Source: CBDESM01 sp965242485
Lineage (GTDB): Bacteria; Chloroflexota; Dehalococcoidia; Bin125
Length of the DNA: 64,000 nt
Direction: 5' to 3'
NCBI GenBank assembly: GCA_965242485.1
Contig: CBDESM010000003.1
Location: 2,170,001 to 2,234,000, forward strand
This document shows, piece after piece, positions 1 to 8,466 of the stretch (positions within the stretch are counted from its first letter, which is position 1; the number at the start of each line of letters is the position of its first letter). The position numbers and the translations under genes were made by a program. The notes below the pieces were generated by a model that searched no databases, was not told the DNA's origin, and saw nothing but the letters and a program-made list of their open reading frames with translations.

Positions 1-2
1 AC

Positions 3-449
3 GAGCTGATCCTCAAGGGCTACATCCACGTCGGCGTCGCCGTCGACACTCCGCGCGGCCTCGTCGTCCCGGTGATCCGCGATGTCGGCGACAAGAACAT
101 CATCCAGCTCTCGGTCGAACTGACCGACATCTCGGAACGCGCCCGCAACGGCGACCTCACGCTCGAAGACTTCCGCGGCTCCAGCTTCACCGTGACCAAC
201 CTCGGCGGCCTGGGCACCAGCCATTTCACGCCGATCATCCACCACCCCAACACCGCGATCCTCGGCATCGGCCGCGCCCAGCGGCGGCCGGAATGGTCCG
301 ATACGCATGAAACTTGGATCCCGCGCACGATTATGCCGCTCTCCTTCACCTTCGACCACCGCGTGATCGACGGGGCCGATGGCGCGCGCTTCATGACCTG
401 GATGACCGACGCGATCCGCCAGCCGCTGGTGCTGGCGCTCGAAGGCTGA
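3..449 (+). CDS. 2-oxo acid dehydrogenase E2 (dihydrolipoamide acyltransferase), 3' end only
   Basis: This gene is cut by the left edge and only about 148 C-terminal residues are present. They belong to the catalytic acyltransferase core of the E2 subunit, which moves the acyl group from lipoamide to CoA in pyruvate, 2-oxoglutarate or branched-chain dehydrogenase complexes. The visible evidence is the run TNLGGLGTSHFTPIIHHP and the catalytic motif FDHRVIDGADGARF near the end, which carries the conserved His and Asp-Gly. The lipoyl and E1/E3-binding domains lie outside the window, so the substrate cannot be decided. The stop codon is 2 bases before the start of the E3 gene lpdA, which fits a dehydrogenase-complex operon. 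Confidence 0.93.
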   Translation, partial: ELILKGYIHVGVAVDTPRGLVVPVIRDVGDKNIIQLSVELTDISERARNGDLTLEDFRGSSFTVTNLGGLGTSHFTPIIHHPNTAILGIGRAQRRPEWSDTHETWIPRTIMPLSFTFDHRVIDGADGARFMTWMTDAIRQPLVLALEG

Positions 450-451
450 TC

Positions 452-1891
452 ATGGAAGGCGCGGAGATCGGCGGCGACGCGACCCGCGTGGCGGTGCTGG
501 GCGCCGGCCCGGGCGGCTACCCGGCCGCCTTCTTCGCGGCCGAGCGCGGCCTCGAGGTCACGCTGGTCGACAAGGCGGAGCAGCCCGGCGGCGTCTGCCT
601 CTACGAAGGCTGCATCCCGTCCAAAGCGCTGCTCCATGCGGCCCGCCTGATCCGCGACGCGGACTCGGCCGGCGAGATGGGCATCTCCTTCGGCGAGCCG
701 CAGATCGATCTCGACGCGCTGCGCGCCTGGAAGGACGACGTGGTCGGCAAGCTCACGGGCGGACTCGGCCTGCTCCGCCGCCAGCGCAACGTCTCCTACC
801 GCCGCGGCTTCGGCCGCATCCGCTCGCCCAACACGCTCAACGTCGAGAGCGGCGGCGAGGTGACGGAAGTCGAGTTCGACGCGCTCGTCGTCGCCACCGG
901 CTCGTCGCCCGCGGCGCCCGAAGCGCTCCGCCTCGACTCGGAACGGGTCATGGACTCGACCGCGGCGCTCGAACTGCCGGAGATTCCGGCCAAGCTGCTC
1001 GTGATCGGCGGCGGCTACATCGGCCTCGAACTCGGCACCGTCTACGCTGCGCTCGGCTCTGAAGTCTCCGTCGTTGAGATGCTGCCGCAGCTGCTGCCCG
1101 GCGTCGACCGCGATCTCGTGCGGGTGCTCAACCGCCGCCTCGAGCGCGACTTCCACTCAATCGAGCTCGGCGCGTCGGTGCTGGACCTGCAGGAGGTCGA
1201 GGAAGGCGTCGCCGCCACGATCCGCTCCGCCGACGGCGCGGAACGCTGCGACACGTTCGACCGCGTGCTGATCGCGGTCGGGAGGAAGCCCAACAGCACC
1301 GGCTTCGGCCTGCGCCGCCGCACCAGCGCGCGGATCGACGACCGCGGCTTCATCGAGACGGATGCGCATTGCCGCACCGGCGAGCCTTCGGTCTTCGCGG
1401 TCGGCGACGTCGCCGGCGAGCCGATGCTGGCGCACAAGGCCACGCACGAGGCGAAGGTCGCGATCGAGGCGATCTGCGGCGAACCGTCCGCCTTCGAACC
1501 GCTCGCCCTGCCGGCCGTGATCTTCACCGACCCTGAGGTCGCCTGGTGCGGCCTCAGCCCCGGCGAAGCGGCGGCGCTCGACATCGACGCGGTTACCGCT
1601 TCCTTCCCTTGGCCCGCGTTGGGGCGCGCGCGCGCCGTCGGCCGCGTCGACGGCCTGACCAAGCTCGTGATCGAGCGCGCGACCGAGCGGGTGCTCGGCA
1701 TCCAAGCGGTCGGGGCCGGCGCGGCCGATCTGGTCGGGGAGGGAGCGCTCGCGATCGAGCTCGGCGCGCGCGCCTCCGATCTCGCCGACACGATCCACGC
1801 GCACCCCACGCTCTCGGAGTCGCTGATGGAAGCGGCCGAGGTCTTCTTCGGGCGCAGCGCCCACTTCATCGGCCGGCGCGGTGAGCGCTGA
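452..1891 (+). CDS. lpdA: Dihydrolipoyl dehydrogenase (E3)
   Basis: This is a 479-residue FAD/NAD disulfide oxidoreductase that reoxidises dihydrolipoamide in 2-oxoacid dehydrogenase complexes. The N-terminal FAD motif is GAGPGG (residues 18-23). The redox disulfide is in GGVCLYEGCIPSK, with C49 and C54. A second dinucleotide motif, VIGGGYIGLELG, follows, then VFAVGDVAG for FAD. The dimerisation domain ends with AHPTLSE, which carries the active-site His-Glu pair. Length is normal for the family. The ATG at 452 is chosen because it follows the E2 stop directly; an upstream extension would overlap E2. The 3' end overlaps the start of the folP-like gene by 11 bases. Confidence 0.95.
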   Translation: MEGAEIGGDATRVAVLGAGPGGYPAAFFAAERGLEVTLVDKAEQPGGVCLYEGCIPSKALLHAARLIRDADSAGEMGISFGEPQIDLDALRAWKDDVVGKLTGGLGLLRRQRNVSYRRGFGRIRSPNTLNVESGGEVTEVEFDALVVATGSSPAAPEALRLDSERVMDSTAALELPEIPAKLLVIGGGYIGLELGTVYAALGSEVSVVEMLPQLLPGVDRDLVRVLNRRLERDFHSIELGASVLDLQEVEEGVAATIRSADGAERCDTFDRVLIAVGRKPNSTGFGLRRRTSARIDDRGFIETDAHCRTGEPSVFAVGDVAGEPMLAHKATHEAKVAIEAICGEPSAFEPLALPAVIFTDPEVAWCGLSPGEAAALDIDAVTASFPWPALGRARAVGRVDGLTKLVIERATERVLGIQAVGAGAADLVGEGALAIELGARASDLADTIHAHPTLSESLMEAAEVFFGRSAHFIGRRGER

Positions 1892-2771
1892 TCTGCCCGG
1901 CCGCGTCGGCGCGCTCTCGCTCGGCGGGCGCGCGCTCGACGTGCGCGATGGCCCCCTGATCATGGGCATCCTCAACGTCGGCACGGATTCGCCGGTCGCG
2001 GCCTCCATCGTGGCCGAGTCCGACGCCCCCCGCCGCGCCGAGGAGCTGCGCGCCGCCGGCGCCGCGATCATCGATGTCGGTGCCCAATCGACCCGCACCG
2101 GCGCGCGCGAAGTGCCGGCCGAGGAAGAGGCCGCCCGCATCGCGCCGGTCGTCGAGGCGCTGGCGCGCGAGGGGCATCTGATCTCCGTCGATACTTGGAC
2201 CGGCTCGGTCGCGCGTGCCGCCGTCGAGGCGGGAGCGCACCTGATCAACGACATCACGGGCTCGGCGGACGCCGAGACGGCGCGGGCCGCCGCCGACGCG
2301 GGCGTGCCGCTGCTGATCATGCACCTGCGGGGCCGCCCGCAGCGCCACCGCGACGAAGACCAGACCTACGCGGACATCGGCGCAGAGGTGCGCGGGCATC
2401 TCGAAGCGCGGGCGCGCGAACTGGCCGGCGCCGGCGTCCGCGACGTCTGGGTCGATCCCGGCTTCGAGTTCGGCAAGGGGATGGACGACAACCTGCGGCT
2501 GCTGCTCGATCTGCCGCAGCTGGCGGCGCAGGGGCGGCCGGTCGCGATCTCGGCTTCGCGCAAGGGCTTCCTCGCCGAGCTGCTCGGCCACGGGCGGCTG
2601 CGCTCGCGCGACGCCCAATCGCAGCCGCACATGCTCGAAGCCACGACCGCCTTCAACGCGCTCGCCGCCTGGTTCGGCGCGCACGTGCTGCGCGTGCACG
2701 ACGTCGCCGAAGTGGCGGCCGCGGCCGAGGTCGCCGGGCGCGCGAGGGAGCGCCTGCGGATCGACGGCTAA
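1881..2771 (+). CDS. folP: Dihydropteroate synthase-like protein
   Basis: This 296-residue protein starts at a GTG inside the end of lpdA, so translation is probably coupled. It aligns by eye with dihydropteroate synthase, which joins p-aminobenzoate to hydroxymethyl-dihydropterin pyrophosphate in folate synthesis. Recognisable blocks are MGILNV, IDVGAQSTRTGA, SVDTWTGSVARAA, LINDITG, PLLIMHLRG, WVDPGFEFGKG and ISASRKGFL. The first loop is unusual: the family normally has NVTPDSFSDGG, but here it reads NVGTDSPVAAS. This loop closes over the active site, so altered kinetics, sulfonamide response or even substrate are possible. The family assignment is secure; the exact reaction is less so. Confidence 0.8.
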   Translation: MSADLPGRVGALSLGGRALDVRDGPLIMGILNVGTDSPVAASIVAESDAPRRAEELRAAGAAIIDVGAQSTRTGAREVPAEEEAARIAPVVEALAREGHLISVDTWTGSVARAAVEAGAHLINDITGSADAETARAAADAGVPLLIMHLRGRPQRHRDEDQTYADIGAEVRGHLEARARELAGAGVRDVWVDPGFEFGKGMDDNLRLLLDLPQLAAQGRPVAISASRKGFLAELLGHGRLRSRDAQSQPHMLEATTAFNALAAWFGAHVLRVHDVAEVAAAAEVAGRARERLRIDG

Positions 2772-2822
2772 GATGTTGCCCAACCCGCCGCGGCGCGGGC
2801 GCAGGCCGCCATGGAACGCGCG

Positions 2823-3023
2823 ATGCCCGTCTACACCTACCGCTGCGGCGAATGCCGCGAGGAGTTCGAGAAAGTGCTGCCGATGAGCCGCGCGGCCGAA
2901 CCGTCCGAATGCCCCGAGTGCGGCAAGGACGCCGAACGCACCGTCTCCGGCGTCTTCGAGAACAACTCGACCCGCAACCGCGGCTCCAACCTCCCCAAGC
3001 GCAAGCGATACACCAACTGGTAG
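2823..3023 (+). CDS. FmdB-type zinc ribbon protein
   Basis: This is a small protein of 66 residues beginning MPVYTYRCGECREEFE, the classic start of the FmdB/CxxC_CXXC_SSSS family of putative regulatory zinc ribbons. Two knuckles are visible, CGEC and CPECGK, which should bind one zinc. An ATG 12 bases upstream (2811) is in frame, but the family almost always starts at the MPxY residue, so 2823 is preferred. The basic tail KRKRYTNW is consistent with nucleic-acid contact, which is inference. A second family member is encoded at 42986-43288. Confidence 0.85.
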   Translation: MPVYTYRCGECREEFEKVLPMSRAAEPSECPECGKDAERTVSGVFENNSTRNRGSNLPKRKRYTNW

Positions 3024-3047
3024 CTCCGCGCCGGAATCGAGCCCCTC

Positions 3048-4106
3048 ATGAGCCAGCATCCGCCCGACCCGATTCCGTTCCCCGGCGGCGGGCAAGCGCC
3101 CCCGCCCGCGTCGGAACCGCCGCTGATCTATTCCGCCAGCGGGCAGCCTTTGCGCTCCGCTCCGCCGCCGCCTCCCCCCGCCCCCGCCGCGCCGCCGCCT
3201 GGCAACGTGACGCCGATGCCGGGAGCGCCGCCCGATGCCCCGGCCGAGCCGGCCGGGCTCCACGGCCACATCGCCGCCGTGATCGACTCGACCGACGCGA
3301 CCTTTGAACAGGACGTGATCCAGCGCTCCCACGAGATGCCCGTGATCGTCGACTGCTGGGCGCCTTGGTGCGGCCCCTGCCGCGTGCTCGGCCCGACTCT
3401 GGAGAAGCTCGCCTACGAGCGCGACGGCCAGATACAGCTGGTCAAGGTCAACACTGACGAGAACCCGCAGGTCGCGCGGGCGCTGCAAGTGCAGAGCATC
3501 CCGGCCGTCTTCGCATTCGTCGCCGGCCGGCTCGTCAACCAGTTCGTCGGCGCGCTGCCCGAAGAGCAAGTGCGGCAGTTCATGGATTCCCTGATCCCTT
3601 CGGAAGCCGACCTGAAAGCGGCCGAGGGCTTCCGCATGCTGCAGCAGGATCAAGTGCCCATCGCGCGGCTGCACTTCGAGGCTGCCTTGCAGGAAAATCC
3701 CGACCACGAGCCGTCGGCGGTCGGCCTCGCCACGGTCCTGGCCGGCTTGGGCGAGCTGGATCGGGCAATCGAGCTGGCGGAGCGCTTCCCCAACAACCCG
3801 ATGAGCAAGAGCTTGCTCGGCTCGGTCGAGTTGAGCCGGGTCATCGCCGGTCTCGATCCCGACGCGATCCGCGCCGCCGCCGCGTCATCGCCCGAAGATG
3901 CCGAAGCGCGCTATCGCCACGGTTGCTTGCTCGCGCTCGAAGGCCAATTGGAGCGCGCGCTCGACGAGCTGCTCGAATCAGTCCGCTTGGACCGCTACGC
4001 CTGCAACGAGGGCGCGCGCTTGCGGCTGCTCGATTTGTTCAGCATGCTCGGCGAGCATCCGGCCGTCGCCGACTACCGCCGCCGCTTGGGTTCGCTGCTG
4101 TTCTGA
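3048..4106 (+). CDS. Thioredoxin-TPR co-chaperone-like protein (CnoX/YbbN type)
   Basis: The protein has 352 residues. An N-terminal stretch of about 80 residues is rich in proline and alanine and probably disordered. A thioredoxin fold follows, with the active site WAPWCGPCR at about residues 104-112, the cis-Pro segment VQSIPAVF and the terminal helix EEQVRQFMDSL. After residue 185 come helical TPR-like repeats (ARLHFEAALQENPDHEP, LLALEGQLERALDELLESVRLD). This order matches the CnoX/YbbN family, which protects substrates from oxidation and passes them to chaperonins. Unlike E. coli YbbN, the CxxC motif is intact, so real thiol-disulfide chemistry is expected. No signal peptide is seen, so it is probably cytoplasmic. 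Confidence 0.88.
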   Translation: MSQHPPDPIPFPGGGQAPPPASEPPLIYSASGQPLRSAPPPPPPAPAAPPPGNVTPMPGAPPDAPAEPAGLHGHIAAVIDSTDATFEQDVIQRSHEMPVIVDCWAPWCGPCRVLGPTLEKLAYERDGQIQLVKVNTDENPQVARALQVQSIPAVFAFVAGRLVNQFVGALPEEQVRQFMDSLIPSEADLKAAEGFRMLQQDQVPIARLHFEAALQENPDHEPSAVGLATVLAGLGELDRAIELAERFPNNPMSKSLLGSVELSRVIAGLDPDAIRAAAASSPEDAEARYRHGCLLALEGQLERALDELLESVRLDRYACNEGARLRLLDLFSMLGEHPAVADYRRRLGSLLF

Positions 4107-4120
4107 ACGGGAAACCTGCC

Positions 4121-5698
4121 ATGATCAACGTGGCGAACCGCACGCTGTTCGAGGGCGACAACCTGCCGGTGCTGCGCGGGCTCAACAGCGAGAGCATCGA
4201 CTTGATCGCGACCGACCCGCCCTTCAACAAGGGGCGCGACTTCCACGCCACGCCCGACTCGCTCGCGGCGGGGGCGCGGTTCCAAGACCGCTGGAGCTGG
4301 GCGGAGGACGTTCAGGGCGAGTGGGTGGAGCGGCTGCAGGACGAGGAGCCGGCGGCGTGGGCGGTGATCGACTGGACACGGATGAGCTACGGGGACGACA
4401 TGGGGGCGTTCCTTTGCTTCATCGGGGTGCGGCTGCTGGAGATGCGGCGTGTGCTGAAGCCGACGGCCTCGCACTATCTCAAGGCCCTGATGGACGCCGT
4501 CTTCGGGCGGGCGCAGTTCCGGAACGAGATCGTCTGGCAGCGCACGAAGGGGCGCTCCGACGCCGGGCAGTTCGGGCGCGTCCACGACGTGATCCTGTAT
4601 TACACGAGGGGCGGCGACGCGACTTGGAACCAGCCGCTCGCGCAGCACGATCCGGCATACGCCGAACGCGCCTACCGGCACGAAGATGAGCGCGGCCGCT
4701 GGCAGTCAGCTGATCTGACCGCCAGCGGCCGCAGGTACGGTGAGAGTGGCGAGCCTTGGCGCGGGATCGATCCTAGCGAGCGAGGCCGCCATTGGTCGAC
4801 GCCCGTCAACGGCGGGATGACCGAGTTCATCCGCGATCGGAAGATCATCGCGGGCTGGCCGGAACGCTACCCATCCGTCCACGAGCGACTAGACGCGCTC
4901 GACGCTGCTGGGCTGATCCATTGGTCGAAGAAGGATGATGCGATGCCGCGCCTCAAGCGGTACCTCGCGTCAACGCGCGGCACGGCCATCGATTCGATCT
5001 GGACGGACATCGGCAAACTCGAATCGGCCGCGAAGGAGAAGATCGGCTATCCGACGCAGAAGCCGTTGGCGCTGTACGACCGGATCATCCGCGCGTCCTC
5101 GAACGAGGGCGACTGGGTGCTCGACCCCTTCGCCGGCTGCGCGACGACCCCCATCGCCGCCGAGCTCGCGGGCCGCAACTGGATCGGCATTGACCTCTGG
5201 GACGGCACGCACGACATCACCAAGCAGCGCCTAGCCGACGCAGCGAAACTTGCCGGGGGTAGCGTGCTTGGTCTCTTCGGTGAACCTATCTTGCGCACGG
5301 ATATCCCCCTCCGCACCGACGCCGGCGAAGTTGCTGCGGCCTACCTCGCGACGCCGACGAAGGCCAAGCCCCGCCCCCGCCTGATGCCGGAGAGCGAGAT
5401 CAAGGCGCTGCTCGTCGCGGAGTTCGGCCTCCACTGCTGGGGCTGCGCCTTCGTCGCGCCGACGCCGCGCTACCTCGAACTCGACCATGTGCGCCCCAAG
5501 AGCGCCGGCGGCGCCGACGACATCGATAACCGCGCCCTGCTCTGCGGCCCGTGCAATCAGGACAAGTCCGCCGGCCTGACGCTGCCCGCGCTGCGCAAGG
5601 CCAACGGGATCAAGACGCATCCGATCAGCCTCAAGGAGACCGCCGAGTGGACGCGGCAGGCGATGCACGACGCGCTCGAAGCCAAGCGCCGCTACTAG
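4121..5698 (+). CDS. Beta-class DNA methyltransferase fused to a C-terminal HNH domain
   Basis: This is a 525-residue protein. The amino-methyltransferase catalytic motif IV is TDPPFNKG near residue 32. The AdoMet-binding motif I, VLDPFAGCATTP, comes much later, near residue 330. The order IV before I is that of beta-class N6-adenine or N4-cytosine DNA methyltransferases. Residues 435-490 form an HNH-type zinc module: CWGC, then LELDHVRPKS, then LLCGPCNQDKS. The ATG at 4121 lies 14 bases after the thioredoxin gene, and the first residues MINVANRTLFEGDNL fit a family start. No separate restriction or specificity subunit is next to it. The HNH part could be a nuclease or only a DNA-binding finger. 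Confidence 0.87.
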   Translation: MINVANRTLFEGDNLPVLRGLNSESIDLIATDPPFNKGRDFHATPDSLAAGARFQDRWSWAEDVQGEWVERLQDEEPAAWAVIDWTRMSYGDDMGAFLCFIGVRLLEMRRVLKPTASHYLKALMDAVFGRAQFRNEIVWQRTKGRSDAGQFGRVHDVILYYTRGGDATWNQPLAQHDPAYAERAYRHEDERGRWQSADLTASGRRYGESGEPWRGIDPSERGRHWSTPVNGGMTEFIRDRKIIAGWPERYPSVHERLDALDAAGLIHWSKKDDAMPRLKRYLASTRGTAIDSIWTDIGKLESAAKEKIGYPTQKPLALYDRIIRASSNEGDWVLDPFAGCATTPIAAELAGRNWIGIDLWDGTHDITKQRLADAAKLAGGSVLGLFGEPILRTDIPLRTDAGEVAAAYLATPTKAKPRPRLMPESEIKALLVAEFGLHCWGCAFVAPTPRYLELDHVRPKSAGGADDIDNRALLCGPCNQDKSAGLTLPALRKANGIKTHPISLKETAEWTRQAMHDALEAKRRY

Positions 5699-5731
5699 TA
5701 GTACTGAGTCTCAAGTAGTTCGAGTAGAGCT

Positions 5732-6322
5732 CTAGAGCCCGATGTAGGCGTACGGGTCCGCCGCTTCCACCTCGCGGTGAACCGGCTGCGACGCCCAGTT
5801 GCCCGCCACCGTCGCCGCAGGCAGGCCGATCCCCGTCCCGGTCAGCATGGGCAGCGCGTAGAACGGATGCGTGTCGCCCCCGCCGGCGGTGATCGCCGAC
5901 GCCGTCTTCCAGGCCGCGGCGTCGAGCCGATGGGACAGCGCCGACGGGTCCGCTTGCAGCCAAGCGAGGATCCTGCCGCGCTGCGTGTCGTCGGCGAGAT
6001 TGCCCTGAGACAGCACTTCGGCGTAGCCGATGCTCATCTTCCAGATCGCCTTGAGCAGGTCGGTGTCGATGTCCGGCCCCCAAGTGTTGAACTGCTTGCG
6101 CAGCGCGTCCTGCACCTCCGGCTTGCGGCTCTCGCCCGCCGAGACGCGCTCGATGCTCTCGACGGCGACGTTGGTGCTGGCGTTGACGTAGTAGCCGGGC
6201 CGCACGTCGCCCGTGCCTGCGATGGCCTTCGGCGGGCTGGCGTTGTTGACGTAGACCTCAATGCCGGTCTCGCCGGCGCGGGCCGCCATCTGCACCTGCC
6301 CCGTCGCGTCGGCGCGGAACAC
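5732..6322 (-). CDS. Conserved protein of unknown function, start uncertain
   Basis: I do not recognise this family. The frame is open from the stop at 5732 up to a TGA at 6398-6400, and codon composition looks coding throughout. The only usual start codon in it is the GTG at 6322, giving 196 residues beginning with FRADATGQ. The 25 codons upstream (which include PLPSVNVGSIAVGADNY) also look protein-like but hold no ATG, GTG or TTG, so the true start is unresolved. Internal features include a short polar segment GIEVYVNNASPPKAI and a C-terminal segment AVLP-like FYALPMLTGTGIGLPAATVAG. No clear membrane helix or catalytic motif is visible. It lies directly behind, and in the same frame as, the small membrane protein at 6398-6730. 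Confidence 0.6.
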   Translation of the reverse strand: MFRADATGQVQMAARAGETGIEVYVNNASPPKAIAGTGDVRPGYYVNASTNVAVESIERVSAGESRKPEVQDALRKQFNTWGPDIDTDLLKAIWKMSIGYAEVLSQGNLADDTQRGRILAWLQADPSALSHRLDAAAWKTASAITAGGGDTHPFYALPMLTGTGIGLPAATVAGNWASQPVHREVEAADPYAYIGL

Positions 6323-6397
6323 GCGGTCGATCTGGCGGTAGTTGTCCGCGCCTACCGCGATGGAGCCAACGTTGACGCTCGGGAGCGGGCGGTCTGC

Positions 6398-6730
6398 TCA
6401 GGCCTCTTCTTCTTCGTGGCTGTACCAGCCGCGCGTCCGCCACCACGGCATCTCCCAGTCCGCCTCTTCGCGCCGCGCGCGGTTGCGGATCGCCCAAATG
6501 AACGTCGCGGCCGTGCCGCCGACGAAGAACAGCGGCAGCAGGATCGCGACCGCCAGCATTCCGCCGGAGACGTGGAACGGATCTTCGTTCCCGCCGCTCT
6601 CGCCGCCCGCATCGACGGACAGCGGAGCCTGGGGTGCCTGCTCGATCTCCGCCGCCGTGCTGAAGCCGGCCAAGCCGAGAGCGAGCGCCAACCCCGCAAC
6701 CATCGCCAGCAGCAGTTCGCGTCGAAGCAT
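6398..6730 (-). CDS. Small membrane protein with signal-like N-terminus
   Basis: This is a 110-residue protein with two hydrophobic segments. The first (MLRRELLLAMVAGLALALG) is a signal peptide or membrane anchor. The second (residues about 50-73, GGMLAVAILLPLFFVGGTAA) is a transmembrane helix. An acidic tail follows, ending SHEEEEA. The start at 6730 is preferred over the ATG at 6760 because it has GGGAG six bases upstream and begins the hydrophobic stretch. It is transcribed divergently from the thioredoxin-domain gene at 6859. The downstream gene continues in the same frame after the TGA at 6398-6400. No family is recognised. Confidence 0.65.
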   Translation of the reverse strand: MLRRELLLAMVAGLALALGLAGFSTAAEIEQAPQAPLSVDAGGESGGNEDPFHVSGGMLAVAILLPLFFVGGTAATFIWAIRNRARREEADWEMPWWRTRGWYSHEEEEA

Positions 6731-6858
6731 CTCGGCTCCCGTTCGTACTTGCGTACGCACAGTTTCGCCCCGTTCCCCTGCAAGGTCAACAGATCGCGGC
6801 TATCGCCTTGATTCGCCGTCAGGTGTACCTCCGCGGCGCGAGCCTTTAGAATGCCGGC

Positions 6859-8439
6859 ATGCGCGCGCCCTCGAACTTTTCACTCGCCGACTCCAGCGGA
6901 ACGCAGTTCCACTTTCCGCGCCCGCAGTCCCGCGCCTGCCTGCTGGCGATCGTCAAGGAAGATTGCGACACCTGCAATCTCACGCTGCCCTTGATCGAAG
7001 CGCTGCACCGCGACGCCAACGAGGGGTTGGACGTGCTCGTCGCCGTGCAGAAACGCGACGACATCGATGTCCTGCGCGACCGCCACTCGCTCACGATGCC
7101 GCTGCTCGACGACGACGCCCTCGATCTGTCTTATGACGCCGACATCGACACCGTCCCCTCGCTCTTCCTCTACGACGGCGACGGCGCCAGCCAGATCGAG
7201 ACGTTCGGCTTCGACCGGCACGAGTGGCGCGAGCTCTCCCGCGAGGCGATGACCCTCGCCGGACTCGGCGGCGAGCCGGGCATCGATTGGGACGCGCTCC
7301 CGGTCCAGCGGCCCGGCTGCGGCGCGCGCAACTACGAGCCCGGCGTCTACGAGAAGCTGCAAGCGCGCAAGAGCGGCGACCTGATGGCCCGCGTCGTCGA
7401 GATCGCCGACCGCGCCGACGAGCACGAGTTCACCTACGAACAGGACTACACCGACGGCTTCCCCGTCGTCCCGCCGACCAGCGAGCGCGTCTGGAAGATG
7501 CTCCAGGGCACCAAGAGGGACCCGCAGGAGGAAATCGCCGTCGTCCCGCCCAACCTGGCTCCGATCACGGTCGAGAAGGTCGCGATCAACGCCGTCATGG
7601 CCGGGGCCAAGCCCGAGTACCTGCCCGCGATCATCACGCTGGTCGAGATCGCCTGCACCGAGTCGTTCAACATCCACGGCGTGCTCGCCACCACCATGGG
7701 CGCGACCCCCGTCGGCATCTTCAACGGCCCGATCCGCGACCGCATCCAGATGAATTACGGGGGCAACGCGCTCGGCCAGGGCAACCGCGCCAACGCCGCC
7801 ATCGGCCGCGCCCTGCGCCTCTGCGCGCGCAACGTCGGCGGCTCCAAGCCCGGCGGCACCGACCGCGCCACCCAGGGCGGCCCGCACCGGCTGACGATGA
7901 ACTTCGCCGAAAACGAAGCCGCGAGCCCTTGGGAATCGCTCGCCGTCGAGAAAGGCTTCGAGCCCGGCGACGACGTCGCCACGCTGATCGCGCTCTCCGG
8001 CGGCCCCAACACCTTCGCCGACGAGCGCAGCCGCACGGCGCGCCAGCTCGCAGGCAGCTTCGCGCTCGCCCTGGCTCCGCTGCAGGACCCCAAATCCCCC
8101 ACGAGCGACACGCTCGTCGTCGTCTCGCCCGACCACGCCGGCATCTTCGCCCGCGACAACTGGTCCAAGGACGACGTCCGCGAGTGCATCATGGAGGACA
8201 CGCGGGTCCCCCTCAAGATGCGCATCCGCGACGAGAAGTCCGGCGCGGGGCTGCCGCCCGGGATCATCAAGCGCTTCGGCGGCGAAGCGGCGCTCGACCA
8301 TCCCGTCGCCAAATTCCAGAAGCCCGAAAACATCATCCTCGTCGTCGCCGGCAGTCCGGCCGCCAAGTTCTCTACCATCTTGGGAGGCTGGGCCGGCGGC
8401 GTGTATTCCACTCCCACCAGCCAGCGGATCGGCGCCTGA
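6859..8439 (+). CDS. Thioredoxin-like domain fused to a UGSC-associated domain
   Basis: This is a 526-residue, two-part protein. Residues about 8-135 look like a thioredoxin or peroxiredoxin-like fold with the redox pair C36-D-T-C39 and a VPSLFLY segment at the usual cis-Pro position. Residues about 165-526 form a second domain that is clearly paralogous to the protein at 9038-10144. Shared blocks are TDGFPVVPPTSERV, INAVMAGAKPEYLP, ALGQGNRAN, IGRALRL and RNVGGSKPGG. The function of this second domain is unknown to me. The next gene is a UGSC selenoprotein, so a thiol/selenol redox system is a reasonable inference, with the CxxC domain as a possible electron donor. Confidence 0.82.
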   Translation: MRAPSNFSLADSSGTQFHFPRPQSRACLLAIVKEDCDTCNLTLPLIEALHRDANEGLDVLVAVQKRDDIDVLRDRHSLTMPLLDDDALDLSYDADIDTVPSLFLYDGDGASQIETFGFDRHEWRELSREAMTLAGLGGEPGIDWDALPVQRPGCGARNYEPGVYEKLQARKSGDLMARVVEIADRADEHEFTYEQDYTDGFPVVPPTSERVWKMLQGTKRDPQEEIAVVPPNLAPITVEKVAINAVMAGAKPEYLPAIITLVEIACTESFNIHGVLATTMGATPVGIFNGPIRDRIQMNYGGNALGQGNRANAAIGRALRLCARNVGGSKPGGTDRATQGGPHRLTMNFAENEAASPWESLAVEKGFEPGDDVATLIALSGGPNTFADERSRTARQLAGSFALALAPLQDPKSPTSDTLVVVSPDHAGIFARDNWSKDDVRECIMEDTRVPLKMRIRDEKSGAGLPPGIIKRFGGEAALDHPVAKFQKPENIILVVAGSPAAKFSTILGGWAGGVYSTPTSQRIGA

Positions 8440-8466
8440 GCGGGCGCTGCGAGCAGGAGGTACCGA

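Noticed and set aside
6398..6400. TGA as a second selenocysteine codon
   Set aside because: Context EEEEA-TGA has no Cys or redox motif and no clear hairpin; kept only as an open question in the findings.
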